A DNA stretch of 64,000 nt, from NCBI RefSeq assembly GCF_027594745.1, contig NZ_CP110854.1, positions 62,001 to 126,000 on the forward strand. The letters are read 5' to 3'. Numbering within the stretch: the first letter of the stretch is position 1; each line of letters opens with the position of its first letter. The translations under genes and the position numbers were made by a program. Shown here piece by piece: positions 25,163 to 34,500 of this stretch. The stretch comes from Saprospira grandis. Its GTDB lineage: Bacteria; Bacteroidota; Bacteroidia; Chitinophagales; Saprospiraceae. The notes beneath the pieces were generated by a model that searched no databases, was not told the DNA's origin, and saw only the letters and a program-made list of their open reading frames with translations.

Positions 25163-25275
25163 ATTTCTTACTTTTTTAGTTGTTATTTATTCTCTCCCCT
25201 TAAAGAATAATCCTAGCGCTAAGTTCCAATTAACGGCATAAAATAGGACTGCCTGAAATTTTGTGTTTTTATTTT
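25163..25275. other. AT-rich spacer, promoter region of the 24623-25162 gene
   Basis: Short AT-rich spacer before the gene-free island. No convincing promoter boxes. Confidence 0.3.
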
Positions 25276-25424
25276 TTGGGGCCTGCCGCCTTCGGCGGCC
25301 GGGCCCTTGCAGGGCTCGCAGGTTTGCTCGGCCCTGCGCCAGCAAGCTGGCTGGGTCTGCCGCTGCGCGGCCCCCTTTCAGGCCCCTAGGCCTGCGGCCC
25401 TTCGGGCCTGTAGGATGGATATAT
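25276..25424 (+). repeat. Modular palindromic intergenic element
   Basis: Plus-strand copy with the alternative start ggggcctgccgcc-ttc-ggcggccggg. Arms are gcccttgcagggc, gccagc-aa-gctggc and gccgctgcgcggc. It ends ggcccttcgggcctgtagga. Confidence 0.88.
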
Positions 25425-25427
25425 ACC

Positions 25428-25503
25428 TGTGGGTTGAAACCCACAGCCATACAACAACCCCATTCTACATCTGTAGTGCGGAGAGGATTAAAATCCTCTA
25501 CCG
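25428..25503. repeat. Diverged GGGTTT-hairpin module
   Basis: ctgtgggttgaaacccacag and gaggattaaaatcctc hairpins around about 40 bp. Same layout as the module in the 2.5, 4.3 and 21.9 kb copies, but here placed just outside the main element. Confidence 0.6.
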
Positions 25504-25564
25504 CTTTGAACAAGGGTTATTTTTTCTTCGGTAGTTTGGTTTTGTTTTTCTCCCCCATAAATTT

Positions 25565-26060
25565 CATAGGACCCCTAGGGCCAAGGCCCTAGGCTATCGA
25601 AAAAATTGCCATCCCCTCATTCGAGGGGATTTTTCTTGGCGGTTGTAGTTTGGCTGTTGTTTTTTTTCTTGGAGCTAAATTCTTTTCCGTTTTTAAGCAA
25701 ACAAGGGCTTCAGCCCGCCAGTTTGCTCAGACCCACAACCATGGGCTTCAGCCCATGGGCCAAAACTACCCAGCCACTAAAAGATGCTTTCTTCCCCCCT
25801 TTTTTTTTTAAGACCCGAGAAAAAGTTGAGGGACTAGTAAGGGAAATCAGAGACTACAGAAGGAGAGCGTTTAAAATTTTGTGTGCGCCTCTTTTGCTGC
25901 CTAGGGACAAGCCCCTAGGCTAGCTTTTTCAGACAGCCCTCTGCGAGGGCCTTTGGATGTGGCCCTTCTCTGCAATCACAACAGAGCAAAGCCGTAAATC
26001 ATAATTTGAGGCCCTTTAGGGCTGACTCCATGGGATTAGCCTAGGGGCTTGTCCCTAGGC
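25565..26060. other. Gene-free palindrome island
   Basis: No supportable gene. It holds cctagggccaaggccctagg (about 25574-25593), a terminator-like atcccctcattcgaggggat with T run (25611-25635), two gggcttcagccc palindromes (25706-25717 and 25742-25757), and the 24-bp inverted pair at 25899-25922 and 26037-26060. Confidence 0.7.
25899..26060. repeat. 24-bp perfect terminal inverted repeats around 114 bp
   Basis: gcctagggacaagcccctag continues to 25922, and its exact reverse complement occupies 26037-26060. The interior is AT-richer and has no ORF. It could be a MITE-like element or a larger foldback structure. The right end touches the next palindromic element. Confidence 0.75.
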
Positions 26061-26228
26061 GATGAACAGCAGGCGGCAAAGCCGCCATGGCCGAAGGCCA
26101 AACGGCCTAGCGATGTGCAGGGGTGGCCAAAGGCCAGACCCAGCGGGCGCAGCCCGCGCAGGGCCGAGCGAGCAGCGAGCCCCGAAACGTAGCGCCGCAA
26201 GGCGAAGCCGCAGCGGAGGCCCCAAAAA
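26061..26228 (-). repeat. Modular palindromic intergenic element
   Basis: Minus-strand copy. Arms are caggcggcaaagccgcc, ggccgaaggcc, ggccaaaggcc and gcgggc-gca-gcccgc. It ends gcagcggaggccccaaaaa. Confidence 0.85.
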
Positions 26229-26399
26229 CACAGCAATAAGAACATTCAATGTTAAAAAACAAAATAACAAGCCCCCCCCAAAACCAACACTAAAAACCAA
26301 CAAGCAGAATATTCTCTCCTCTTTTTTTGTGACCCCGCTATAGCTTTGGCATCTACAGAGAAGAAAAACTTAAGGTAAGTTAAAAAGAAAAAAGTAAAG

Positions 26400-26430
26400 C
26401 AACTAATTGCTCAAATAGTTGTATATACAA
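26400..26430 (+). promoter_or_regulatory. Palindromic operator-like site upstream of the sensor kinase
   Basis: caacta-N10-tagttg (26400-26421) overlaps the perfect palindrome ttgtatatacaa (26419-26430), about 60 bp before the start codon. It may be a repressor or activator site. Confidence 0.35.
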
Positions 26431-26492
26431 TAACCTACCCTTAATTAACCGACCCGCTAGCTATCCCCAAGGCTAGACTAATTAGAACAAGA

Positions 26493-27731
26493 ATGATTCC
26501 TGCTAAAAAACATGAACAAGAAGCCGCCCGTTTGGCCGCTCTTGATAGTTATAATATTTTAGATAGCTTAGCAGAACAAGACTATGACGACTTGGTCAAT
26601 TTGGCTTCTAAAATTTGCGGCACGCCTATGTCAATTATTAGCCTGATTGATACAGACCGACAATGGTTTAAGGCCAAAAAGGGCCTAGAAGCTGAAGAAA
26701 CGCATCGAGATCTAGCCTTTTGTGCGCATGCTATTTTGCAAGACGAGGTCTTTGTCGTGGAGGATGCCAAAAAAGACGAACGCTTTTGGGATAACCCTCT
26801 GGTGACTGGCCCACTCAATCTAGGCTTTTATGCTGGGGTGCCCTTGCTAGACAAAGAAGGGCTGCCTTTGGGGACCCTCTGTGTACTCGATGAAACGCCC
26901 CGAACATTTTCAGCAGAAGAAAAACAGGCGCTCGAAATTTTGGGCCGCCAAGTCATGCGCCTATTTGAGTTGCGCAAAAAACAAAGAGAAGTAGAAGAAG
27001 CCCTGGCCAAAGAACAAAAACGACATGCCGAATTAGAGCGATTTGCAAGAGTGGCCCTCAAAGACCTCCGAACGCCTATGCGCAATATTGCTAGCGTTAC
27101 CCGTTTGCTCCTCTCTGATGGCAAATTGGCCCTGCCCGATACAAAACGGCAAATGATGGAAAAGGTCTTGCAATCCGCCGACCGTCTAAAATCAATGCTA
27201 GAAGGCCTCTGGAATTATAATCATGCCGATAAATACCTAGAGGAAGATCTCAAAGATATTCCGCTTTTGCCTATTCAGCAGCATTTTCAATTGGCTTATG
27301 GCCAAAAAGCACATTTGGAGTGGAATATGCCGCCCTCGCTTTATTATCGGCCAAAGTTGTTCAAGCTTTTAGTCGATGAAGTGATTGATAATAGTTGCCG
27401 CTTTGCCCAACAAGATGTGGTCTGGATCAATATCAATCTATCAGAAACTAGCCGAGGATACCATCTAAAAATTACAGATAATGGAGTAGGCATAGCAGCA
27501 GAAGCCCTGCCACAAGCCAAAGAACTCTTTTTCTCAGAAAAAGATAAGGACAAAAATGGCCAGCCCTGCCATGGTATTGGCTTGGCCCTGCTCGAAAAGG
27601 TCTTGCAGAAGGAAGGTGGAAGCATCCAGCTTTCTGAAGCGTCCAAAGGCGGCCTGATCGTGGATATAAAGATTCCTCATCCCGATATTTTAGCGGAACT
27701 GGGGGCTTCTGCCAAAAGTGATCAATTCTAA
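26493..27731 (+). CDS. GAF-domain histidine-kinase-like protein lacking the acceptor His
   Basis: A 412-residue cytoplasmic protein. Residues ~5-160 form a GAF sensor (IISLIDTDRQWFKAKKGL, FYAGVPLLDKEGLPLGTLCV). A short coiled coil (~160-185) leads to the dimerisation helix, where the usual SHDL(R/Q)xP box reads ALKDLRTPMRNI. K190 stands in place of the phosphorylated histidine. The ATPase domain looks complete: N box DEVIDNSCRF, G1 DNGVGI, G2 CHGIGLALLEKV. It should bind ATP but cannot autophosphorylate on His in the normal way. It could act as an allosteric partner, a phosphatase-type or a non-canonical sensor. No response regulator is adjacent. Transcription ends at a bidirectional terminator shared with the convergent gene. 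Confidence 0.85.
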   Translation: MIPAKKHEQEAARLAALDSYNILDSLAEQDYDDLVNLASKICGTPMSIISLIDTDRQWFKAKKGLEAEETHRDLAFCAHAILQDEVFVVEDAKKDERFWDNPLVTGPLNLGFYAGVPLLDKEGLPLGTLCVLDETPRTFSAEEKQALEILGRQVMRLFELRKKQREVEEALAKEQKRHAELERFARVALKDLRTPMRNIASVTRLLLSDGKLALPDTKRQMMEKVLQSADRLKSMLEGLWNYNHADKYLEEDLKDIPLLPIQQHFQLAYGQKAHLEWNMPPSLYYRPKLFKLLVDEVIDNSCRFAQQDVVWININLSETSRGYHLKITDNGVGIAAEALPQAKELFFSEKDKDKNGQPCHGIGLALLEKVLQKEGGSIQLSEASKGGLIVDIKIPHPDILAELGASAKSDQF

Positions 27732-27743
27732 ATCAAAAGGACC

Positions 27744-27782
27744 AAAAAAAGGGCGCAGGGAAATTTCCCTGCGCCCTTTTTG
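27744..27782. terminator. Bidirectional terminator between convergent genes
   Basis: aaagggcgcaggga / tccctgcgcccttt stem flanked by A and T runs, serving both the sensor-kinase gene and the ATP-grasp gene. Confidence 0.92.
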
Positions 27783-27783
27783 C

Positions 27784-28830
27784 TTAAAAGTCAATCACCG
27801 CCTCTTGGGTATTTTCTGCCCCTTCTTTTCGCTTCTTAAAGTACTCTCGAGTCACCTTAATGCCCTCCATAGAAGACATATAAGGAATGCCTTTTTCATG
27901 GTTTTGCTTGGCAATCGTATAAATGATTTTCCAATGATTGAAGAGGAACTTATAGGCCTCTCCTATTGGCATTTCTGGGTCATAAATATGCGCAGGCTCC
28001 GAGTTGGTCCCATTGAGCTCCATGACCTGAATTTTCCCCGCATAAAGGTCCTCTAAAGAAGCCGCTCGACAATCATAGCGACCAAAGTAAAAGCCATCAA
28101 TCTGCTTAGAAATTCGGTCAAATGAAGCCACTAATTCTGCTGTAATCAAGTTGTTCCTATTCAAAAAAGCCGTGCCACGGCAGTGATTTCCAATTTCTAC
28201 CAAACGCAAAGCCTCATCTTTGGGCAAGACCTCATCAAGTCGGTCGGCATATTCCTTGAGCAATACATCTAAATAATATTGCCCCCGCTCAGAAGTCTCA
28301 AATAAGGTTTTTAGGTCAGAAACACCATCCCCAACTACGGTCAAAAAACTCTTTTCTACCAAAGAATTGACCTGCCCTTTTTCTTCATTGGGCAAGCGAT
28401 AATACAAGACCCCAAACTCCAAAGGCATATCCACATAACGCTGCATCAAAATGAACTGATTGTGCTCGGCCAAATACTCCCGCAACTCTTTTTCATTGTC
28501 AATTTTGGCCACCGCAAAACCACGCTCCCCCTTGTCGGGCTTCAAAATGAGCGGATAACTAAACTGCCCCTCTGCTACAGCCGCCAAAGCCACCGAAAGC
28601 GGGTCTTCATTAGGCAAAAGCAAGGTTTTGGGCACAACTTCCTCGGGCAAACGCTCCAAAATATCATACTTCGAGTAGTCCACAAAACCACCCATATACA
28701 TCGCCGGATTCGTAGCACTAAAAAAGGTCATAGAACGAGCCTTAAGGCTGTACCAAAGGTAGACCACATAGACCGGGATATAAAAAAACCAAAAAGGCCA
28801 AAACTCCCATTTCAAATATTTCTTATTCAT
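27784..28830 (-). CDS. Membrane-associated ATP-grasp protein (D-Ala-D-Ala ligase-like)
   Basis: A 348-residue protein. The hydrophobic N-terminus (FWPFWFFYIPVYVVYLWYSL, ~10-29) suggests a membrane anchor. An ATP-grasp ligase fold follows: YPLILKPDKGERGFAV (ATP-binding lysine strand), QFILMQRYVDMPLEFGV, FDRISKQIDGFYFGRYDCR and IQVMELNGTNSEPAHIYDP with the metal-binding Glu/Asn. The pattern is that of uncharacterised ATP-grasp proteins related to D-alanine-D-alanine ligase and carbamoyl-phosphate synthetase large chain. It probably makes an amide or peptide-like bond, but the substrate is unknown. It ends two bases after the shared terminator. Confidence 0.75.
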   Translation of the reverse strand: MNKKYLKWEFWPFWFFYIPVYVVYLWYSLKARSMTFFSATNPAMYMGGFVDYSKYDILERLPEEVVPKTLLLPNEDPLSVALAAVAEGQFSYPLILKPDKGERGFAVAKIDNEKELREYLAEHNQFILMQRYVDMPLEFGVLYYRLPNEEKGQVNSLVEKSFLTVVGDGVSDLKTLFETSERGQYYLDVLLKEYADRLDEVLPKDEALRLVEIGNHCRGTAFLNRNNLITAELVASFDRISKQIDGFYFGRYDCRAASLEDLYAGKIQVMELNGTNSEPAHIYDPEMPIGEAYKFLFNHWKIIYTIAKQNHEKGIPYMSSMEGIKVTREYFKKRKEGAENTQEAVIDF

Positions 28831-29010
28831 AGGCTAAATCTGTTCGTTGTCACATAATACGTCTACTTCTCTTAGATGGATTTTTTGGGGCTTACCCCTA
28901 AGATAGGCATTGCCGTCGGTTAAAAAGGGCTTTTCATGGGCAAAATTAGGCTTTGAGAAGAACTGCGGCGACTCCTCACTTCTTCTTGATGGGCAATAAT
29001 TAGTTTTTTG
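28831..29010. other. Spacer upstream of the ATP-grasp gene
   Basis: No gene or RNA seen. It must contain the minus-strand promoter of the ATP-grasp gene, but no clear consensus box was found. Confidence 0.35.
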
Positions 29011-29180
29011 TTTTGGGGCTGCCCCGCCCTACGGGCGGGTCGGGCTGTGTCGCAGCTCGCAGGTCTGCTCGGCCCTGCGGCGGCTGCGCCGCCTGGGTCT
29101 GGCCCTTCGGGCCACTGCTATCCATCCCTCAGCCGAGGCGCTGCGCGCCTTTGCGGCGGCTGCGCCGCCTGCTTGCCGCT
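29011..29180 (+). repeat. Modular palindromic intergenic element
   Basis: Plus-strand copy. Arms are gccctacgggc, ggcggctgcgccgcc (occurring twice), ggcccttcgggcc and aggcgctgcgcgcct. The short ORFs inside it are repeat translations. Confidence 0.9.
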
Positions 29181-29220
29181 AAAAAAAAACGGCCCTCTTT
29201 GACCAGCAAAGAGGGACGCT
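29181..29220 (-). terminator. Terminator of the thiolase gene
   Basis: ccctcttt / aaagaggg stem around a 7-nt loop, with a nine-residue T run on the minus strand. Confidence 0.88.
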
Positions 29221-29239
29221 TTTAGTTTGGACCGAAGAA

Positions 29240-30427
29240 CTAGAGACGCTCAATAAGCATAGCAGAGGCTCCACCGCCACCATTACAAATACCCGCCAAA
29301 CCATAGCGGCCATTGCGCTCAGTAAGGGCAGTAATCATAGCCATAACAATACGACAACCCGACATTCCGATGGGGTGGCCCATAGAAACGGCACCACCAA
29401 GTACATTTACCTTCTTATGAGGAATATTGAGGGCCTGCATATTGGCCAAAGCCACTACAGAAAATGCTTCGTTAATTTCAAAAACATCTACTTCTTCTAG
29501 GGCTACGCCCGCTTTATCTAGAGCTTTGGGCATAGCTAGTGCAGGAGTGGTAGTAAACCAAACAGGCTCTTGGGCCGCATCGGCAAAGCTGCAAATTTTG
29601 GCCAAAGGCTTAAGACCAAGCTCTTCGCATTTTTCTTTGCTCATCAATACCATAGCCGCAGCACCATCATTGATCTTTGAGGCGTTTACAGCAGTTACAG
29701 TTCCTTCTTTCTTAAATACAGAACGTACCTTTTGTACAGAGGCCAAATCAGTGACTCGGCTATTGCCTACTTCTTCGTCTGTATCCACTACAGTAACCTT
29801 GCCTTTACGTCCCTTAATTTCTACAGGGACAATCTCATTGGCAAATAGATTTTTTTCTTGAGCAGCACGGGCCCGCTCATAAGAAGCCAAAGCATATTGG
29901 TCTTGGGCCAAACGATCAATGTTTTTACCCTCAGCGCAAACCTCGCCACAAACGCCCATCATATCGCCATTATAAGGATCTTGTAGACCATCGCGAACAA
30001 TGGCATCTACAATTTGGCCATTGCCATAGCGAATGCCCGTACGACCAGAAGGCAAGTAGTGAGGCGCATTGCTCATGCTCTCCATCCCTCCAGCTACAAC
30101 AATATCATTATCGCCCAACATAATAGACTGAGCAGCCAACATCACGGCCTTCATTCCAGAAGAACAAACTTTATTGACTGTGGTGCAAGGTACCGTATTC
30201 GGGATACCTGCAGCTAGGGCGGCCTGCTTGGCAGGAGCCTGTCCTACATTGGCTTGCAAGACATTACCCATATATACTTCCTGAACCAGTTCGGGCGCAA
30301 TATTTCCACGCTCCAAAGCGCCTTTAATGGCGGTTTTACCTAGTTCAATAGCAGAAACGGCAGCCAAACTACCGCTAAGGTTTCCAATCGCTGTGCGGCC
30401 CATAGCCACAATATATACTTCTTTCAT
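29240..30427 (-). CDS. Acetyl-CoA C-acetyltransferase (thiolase)
   Basis: Thiolase of 395 residues that condenses two acetyl-CoA or cleaves acetoacetyl-CoA. The N-terminal nucleophile is C88 in TTVNKVCSSGMKAV. Other signatures are VVAGGMESMSNAPHYLP, VDVFEINEAFSVVALANM, and the C-terminal GHPIGMSGCR with the acid/base His and Cys, followed by GICNGGGGASAMLIERL. Normal length for the AtoB/ThlA type. Together with the CoA-transferase at 1.0-2.4 kb the strain can interconvert acetoacetate and acetyl-CoA. Divergent from the next gene over a 92-bp spacer. Confidence 0.95.
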   Translation of the reverse strand: MKEVYIVAMGRTAIGNLSGSLAAVSAIELGKTAIKGALERGNIAPELVQEVYMGNVLQANVGQAPAKQAALAAGIPNTVPCTTVNKVCSSGMKAVMLAAQSIMLGDNDIVVAGGMESMSNAPHYLPSGRTGIRYGNGQIVDAIVRDGLQDPYNGDMMGVCGEVCAEGKNIDRLAQDQYALASYERARAAQEKNLFANEIVPVEIKGRKGKVTVVDTDEEVGNSRVTDLASVQKVRSVFKKEGTVTAVNASKINDGAAAMVLMSKEKCEELGLKPLAKICSFADAAQEPVWFTTTPALAMPKALDKAGVALEEVDVFEINEAFSVVALANMQALNIPHKKVNVLGGAVSMGHPIGMSGCRIVMAMITALTERNGRYGLAGICNGGGGASAMLIERL

Positions 30428-30519
30428 GATAGCTGTTTTTAGATAAACTAGAATCTTTTGATCTGAAGACGGCCGAAATTAGTATTTTTTCGCTCATTTA
30501 TGAAGAAAAAGACCAACTT

Positions 30520-31248
30520 ATGCAAGCGATGATTTTTGCGGCGGGCCTAGGCAGCCGTTTGGCTCCACTCACCAATCATATCCCTAAAGCCTTGGTTCCC
30601 TTAGGAAAACAGCCCATTATTCAGTATTGGATAGACCGTTTGCAGCAGGCAGAATGCCAGCAACTGATTGTGAATGTACATAGCCATGCCCAGCAGCTGA
30701 TAGAGTATTTGCAGGCCTTGGAGCTTCCCTTTCCGCTCCTCATTTCTGATGAGCGGGGCCAATTATTGGAGACTGGAGGTGGCTTGCGGCAGGCCGCGCC
30801 CCTTTTATTGCCCGATCAGCCCTTATTTTTGCTCAATGCAGATATTTACTGCAATTTTGACTTTGGGGCCGCCCTTGATTTTTGGGCCCAAAAGGGGCAG
30901 CCTTTGGGGGTCTTGGCCATGCGTCAGCGGCCTTCTAGTCGCCAACTCTTATTTTTGGAAGAAGAGCTAGTGGGCTGGCAAAATAAAAAAACGGGGGAAT
31001 ATCGTTGGGCCAGAGCGGCAGATCCTTTGGCGGTTTCGGCCTATGCTTTTTCGGGCATTAGTTTGTTGGGGCCAGCGGCTTTTTCTTTATTGGCTGGACC
31101 AAAGGCCAAGTTTTCTATTATTGATTTCTTTTTAAATTGGGCCAAATCAGATCGTTTATTGGCCTATTTACATCAGCAAGAGGATTGGTTTGATATTGGG
31201 ACGCCTGCTCGCCTAGCCCAGGCCGAGGCCTATTTATTGGACCAATAG
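30520..31248 (+). CDS. Sugar-1-phosphate nucleotidyltransferase (MurU/GMP-type)
   Basis: A 242-residue NTP-transferase. The N-terminal MIFAAGLGSRLAPLT pyrophosphorylase loop, PKALVPLGKQPIIQYWIDRL, ETGGGLRQA and LLNADIYCNFDF (metal-binding Asp) are diagnostic. The C-terminal DWFDIGTPARLAQAEAYL matches the short mannose-1-phosphate guanylyltransferase-like and MurNAc-1-phosphate uridylyltransferase (MurU) branch. Which sugar and nucleotide it uses cannot be told from sequence. In Bacteroidota this branch often belongs to peptidoglycan recycling next to a kinase, but no kinase is adjacent here. Confidence 0.85.
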   Translation: MQAMIFAAGLGSRLAPLTNHIPKALVPLGKQPIIQYWIDRLQQAECQQLIVNVHSHAQQLIEYLQALELPFPLLISDERGQLLETGGGLRQAAPLLLPDQPLFLLNADIYCNFDFGAALDFWAQKGQPLGVLAMRQRPSSRQLLFLEEELVGWQNKKTGEYRWARAADPLAVSAYAFSGISLLGPAAFSLLAGPKAKFSIIDFFLNWAKSDRLLAYLHQQEDWFDIGTPARLAQAEAYLLDQ

Positions 31249-31254
31249 CAGCAG

Positions 31255-31522
31255 TTTGGCTGGGCCGAAGGCCCAGGCGGGCCCCAAAGGGCCCGCTCGG
31301 CCTAGCGATGTGCAGCAGTGGCCGTAGGCCAGACCGAGGCGCTTTGCGCCGAAGGGCCGAGCAGACCTGCGAGCTGCGGAACGTAGCGCCGCAAGGCAAA
31401 GCCGCAGCGGAGGCCCCAAAACAACAGCGAGCTGCGCAACGACAACAAGGTCTTTAGGCCGCAGTTCGACGACCGAAGGGAGTAACCGCCGCAAGGCAAA
31501 GCCGCAGCGGAGGCCCCCAAAA
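31255..31522 (-). repeat. Compound modular palindromic intergenic element
   Basis: Minus-strand copy of ~180 bp (ending gcagcggaggccccaaaa at about 31421) joined to an extra unit of about 100 bp. The extra unit carries the third module (cagttcgacgaccgaaggga at about 31463-31482) and ends with the same ccgcagcggaggccccc. The two ends show a tandem addition of the same terminus. Confidence 0.85.
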
Positions 31523-31556
31523 AAAGACCCCCTACAAGAGAACTTGTAGAGGGTCA
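31519..31556 (-). terminator. Terminator of the second T9SS cargo gene
   Basis: gaccctctacaag / cttgtag-agggtc type stem with a T run on the minus strand, beyond the gene stop. Confidence 0.85.
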
Positions 31557-31587
31557 GTTTATTTAGCAAAAGCTAAAGCCATAAAGA

Positions 31588-34500
31588 CTATCGCTTAATC
31601 ACCAAAGGCTGAGTAGCCTGTGTACGGGCCTCTGTATCGATGATACGGACCATATACATAGCAGGAGCTAGCTCTGCAGTGGGGATCGTGTAGCTTTGTT
31701 GGCCAACTTGAGTAAGCGTTTGGCTGTAAACCACCTGACCGTTTAGGGCCACAACTTGTAGCTCTAGGTTACGGCTTTCGGCTAGTTCGAAGCTAAGCGT
31801 TACTTGTTGGTCGGCAGGGTTGGGGAAGAGCTGAATTTGCTCTAGGCCAGCCACATTAGTTAGGGCTACAACAATAGTTACAGAAGCGCTATCTTGACAA
31901 CCGTTGGCGTCAGTTACAGTAACAGTTTGTAGGCCAGTGGCTACGACTGTATCGCTAGTAGAACCATTGGTCCAGATATAGCTATAAGGCATAGTACCGC
32001 CAGTTACGTCGGCAGTAGCAGTTCCGTCGCCATTGTCTGTAGTGCTTACAGAAGGAGCGGGGAATACCGTAATGCTAAAGCTGTCTACATCGTTGTTAGC
32101 GTCAACATCTCCAGCTGCAGTTACTGTAGCTACAAGTGTAATGCTACCAGCGGGAACGGGAAGAGGACCAACAGTTACGATAGCAGAATCGCCAGCAGGA
32201 ATGTTATTCTCTGTGCCAGTAGCAACAGGAATACCTGCAGCAGTGATGCTATAGTTTGCAGCGGCAAGCGTGTCTGTACCTAGGTTATAAATAACCAATT
32301 GTCCAGTAGCGTCTTCTCCTTCGCAATAAGTAGGCATAAGGCCAGTGAGTGCGGCTGCAGCGTCTACAGTACCGTTACAGTCCATACGGCTAACATCAAG
32401 TACGTAGTTCCCGTTGCTGCTAGAAAAACCTTCTACCAAGATGTAGATCGTGTCCCCTTCATTAAAGGTCGTATCATTGGCTACATCTAGGGTAAGCTGA
32501 GAAGTAGTGCTAAATCCACCATCATCGTTAAAGGCAAGCTGAGTCATGGCATCAGCCGCATAAACGCGGAGGTAAGTGTCATAGTCAGAGCTATCTAGAC
32601 CAATCATGATACTGTTTGTACAAGTATCAATAACATATTGGAACCAAACATCATTTGAGCTATTACCGATGCTGTTGTTATAACAGCCATCAGTGCTACC
32701 GCTATTGCTGTAGGGCAAGCTGCTAATAACCATAGCGTCATTGGCCATATCGCCAGCGCCAGTATTCTGAGTTGTCTCTAGGCTGATTTGGTAGTTACCT
32801 GTGGCAGCTCCAGCACCTTCTACTAGGAAGTAAAGGGTATCGCCATCATTTACGGTGGCCGTGTTAGGCAGATCGATCATGACATAAGCGTTGCTGTTAG
32901 CAGCGCCATTGTCGTCGCTAGCCAATACGGTTGTTCCGTCGGCAGCAAAAACAGAAAGGTAAGTATCAAAGTCAGAGCCATCCAAAGAGATAGCGATAGA
33001 GTCGCGGCAGTTTTCTACCACATACCAGAACCAAACATCATTGCTGCTTTGTCCGGCGGTGTTGGTATAACAGCCTGTATTTCCGGTCAAGGTATCCATT
33101 GCAACGATAGGTAGAGCTGTGCTAATAGAATCGCCAGCGAGGTTACCTACAGTGCTGCTTACCTCTAGTACGTAGTTACCATTGTTTCCGCTAAAGCCTT
33201 CTACCAAGATGTAGATGGTATCGCCATCATTGAAGTCGGTACTTGTGGCAACATTGATATCTAGACGAGAAGTAGTTCCTACTCCACCATCATCATTAAA
33301 GGCAATTTGCGTCATGGCGTCAGCCGCATAAACGCGGAGGTAAGTATCGTAGTCAGAGCTATCCAAAGAGATAGTCAAATCGTTGGTACAGTTGCCAATG
33401 ATGTATTGGTACCAAACATCATTAGAAGTGTTACCGATGCTGTTGCTGTAGCAACCGCTAGCGGTATTGGCGCTATCTACAAAAGGTAGGCTAGCGATAT
33501 TGATAGCATCAGCAGCTACATCACCAGGCGTGTAGTTGCGTGTGCGCATAACATCTAGCTGGAACATACCTGAGTTGCTACCAAAGCCTTCTACTACGAT
33601 AAAGATAGTATCACCAATGTTGTAGTCAGGATCGTTGGTTACATCTAGTTCAAGCAAAGAGCGAGTGCTAAATCCACCGTCATCATCATCATCTAGAAGC
33701 GTAACCGTATCGGCAGCATAGATGCGTAGGTAAGTATCAAACATAGAGTTGCTAAGGTCCACATAAAGTGAATCTGTACAAGGCTCAATTATATACATAA
33801 ACCAAGCATCAGCGGCAGTGTTACCGATTGTGTTGCTATAGCAAGAAGTGTTTCCGCTAAATGAAGCAGGAGCAGCCGCTACCATCATCGCACCACTAGC
33901 CATATCATTGGGAGGCGTACCTGTTGTGCGGCTAATGTCTAGGACATAGTCGCCATTGTTGCCACTAAAGCCTTCTACCACGATAAAGATGGTATCGCCT
34001 TCGTTGTAGTCTGTATCAGAGAATACACTGATTACTTCTCTAGAGGTAGCGCCAACGCCACCATCATCATCAAAGTCTAGTTGGTTGCCAGCAGCATCCA
34101 AGATACGAAGATAGGTATCGTAGTTAGAGCTATCTAGGCTAACGATTAGAGAGTCTGTGCAAGACTCAATAATGTACATAAACCAAACGTCATTAGAAGC
34201 ATTTCCAATTTCGTCGGTGTAGCAAACTGTGCTTCCAGCATTGTTGTAAGGTAGACTACCTACAGTAAGCGCAGAGCTCATCATGTTCCCTGCAGGGTTG
34301 CCAGAAGTAGCTTGTACATCTAGTACGAAGTTACCGGTGTTGCTAGAGAAACCTTCTACCAAAATGTAAATGGTATCGCCTTCATTGTAGTTAGCATTTC
34401 CAGTAATGGCCAACTCCAAACGAGAAGTAGCGGCAGCGCCATCATCATCATCAGCATCTAGCTGAGTCATGCCATCAGCAGCATAAACACGGAGGTAAGT

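Noticed and set aside
29008..29225. Small basic proteins (MFWGCPALRAGR-type) in several gaps
   Set aside because: They are translations of the palindromic elements; the same peptide recurs in different frames and strands with changes that track the hairpin arms.
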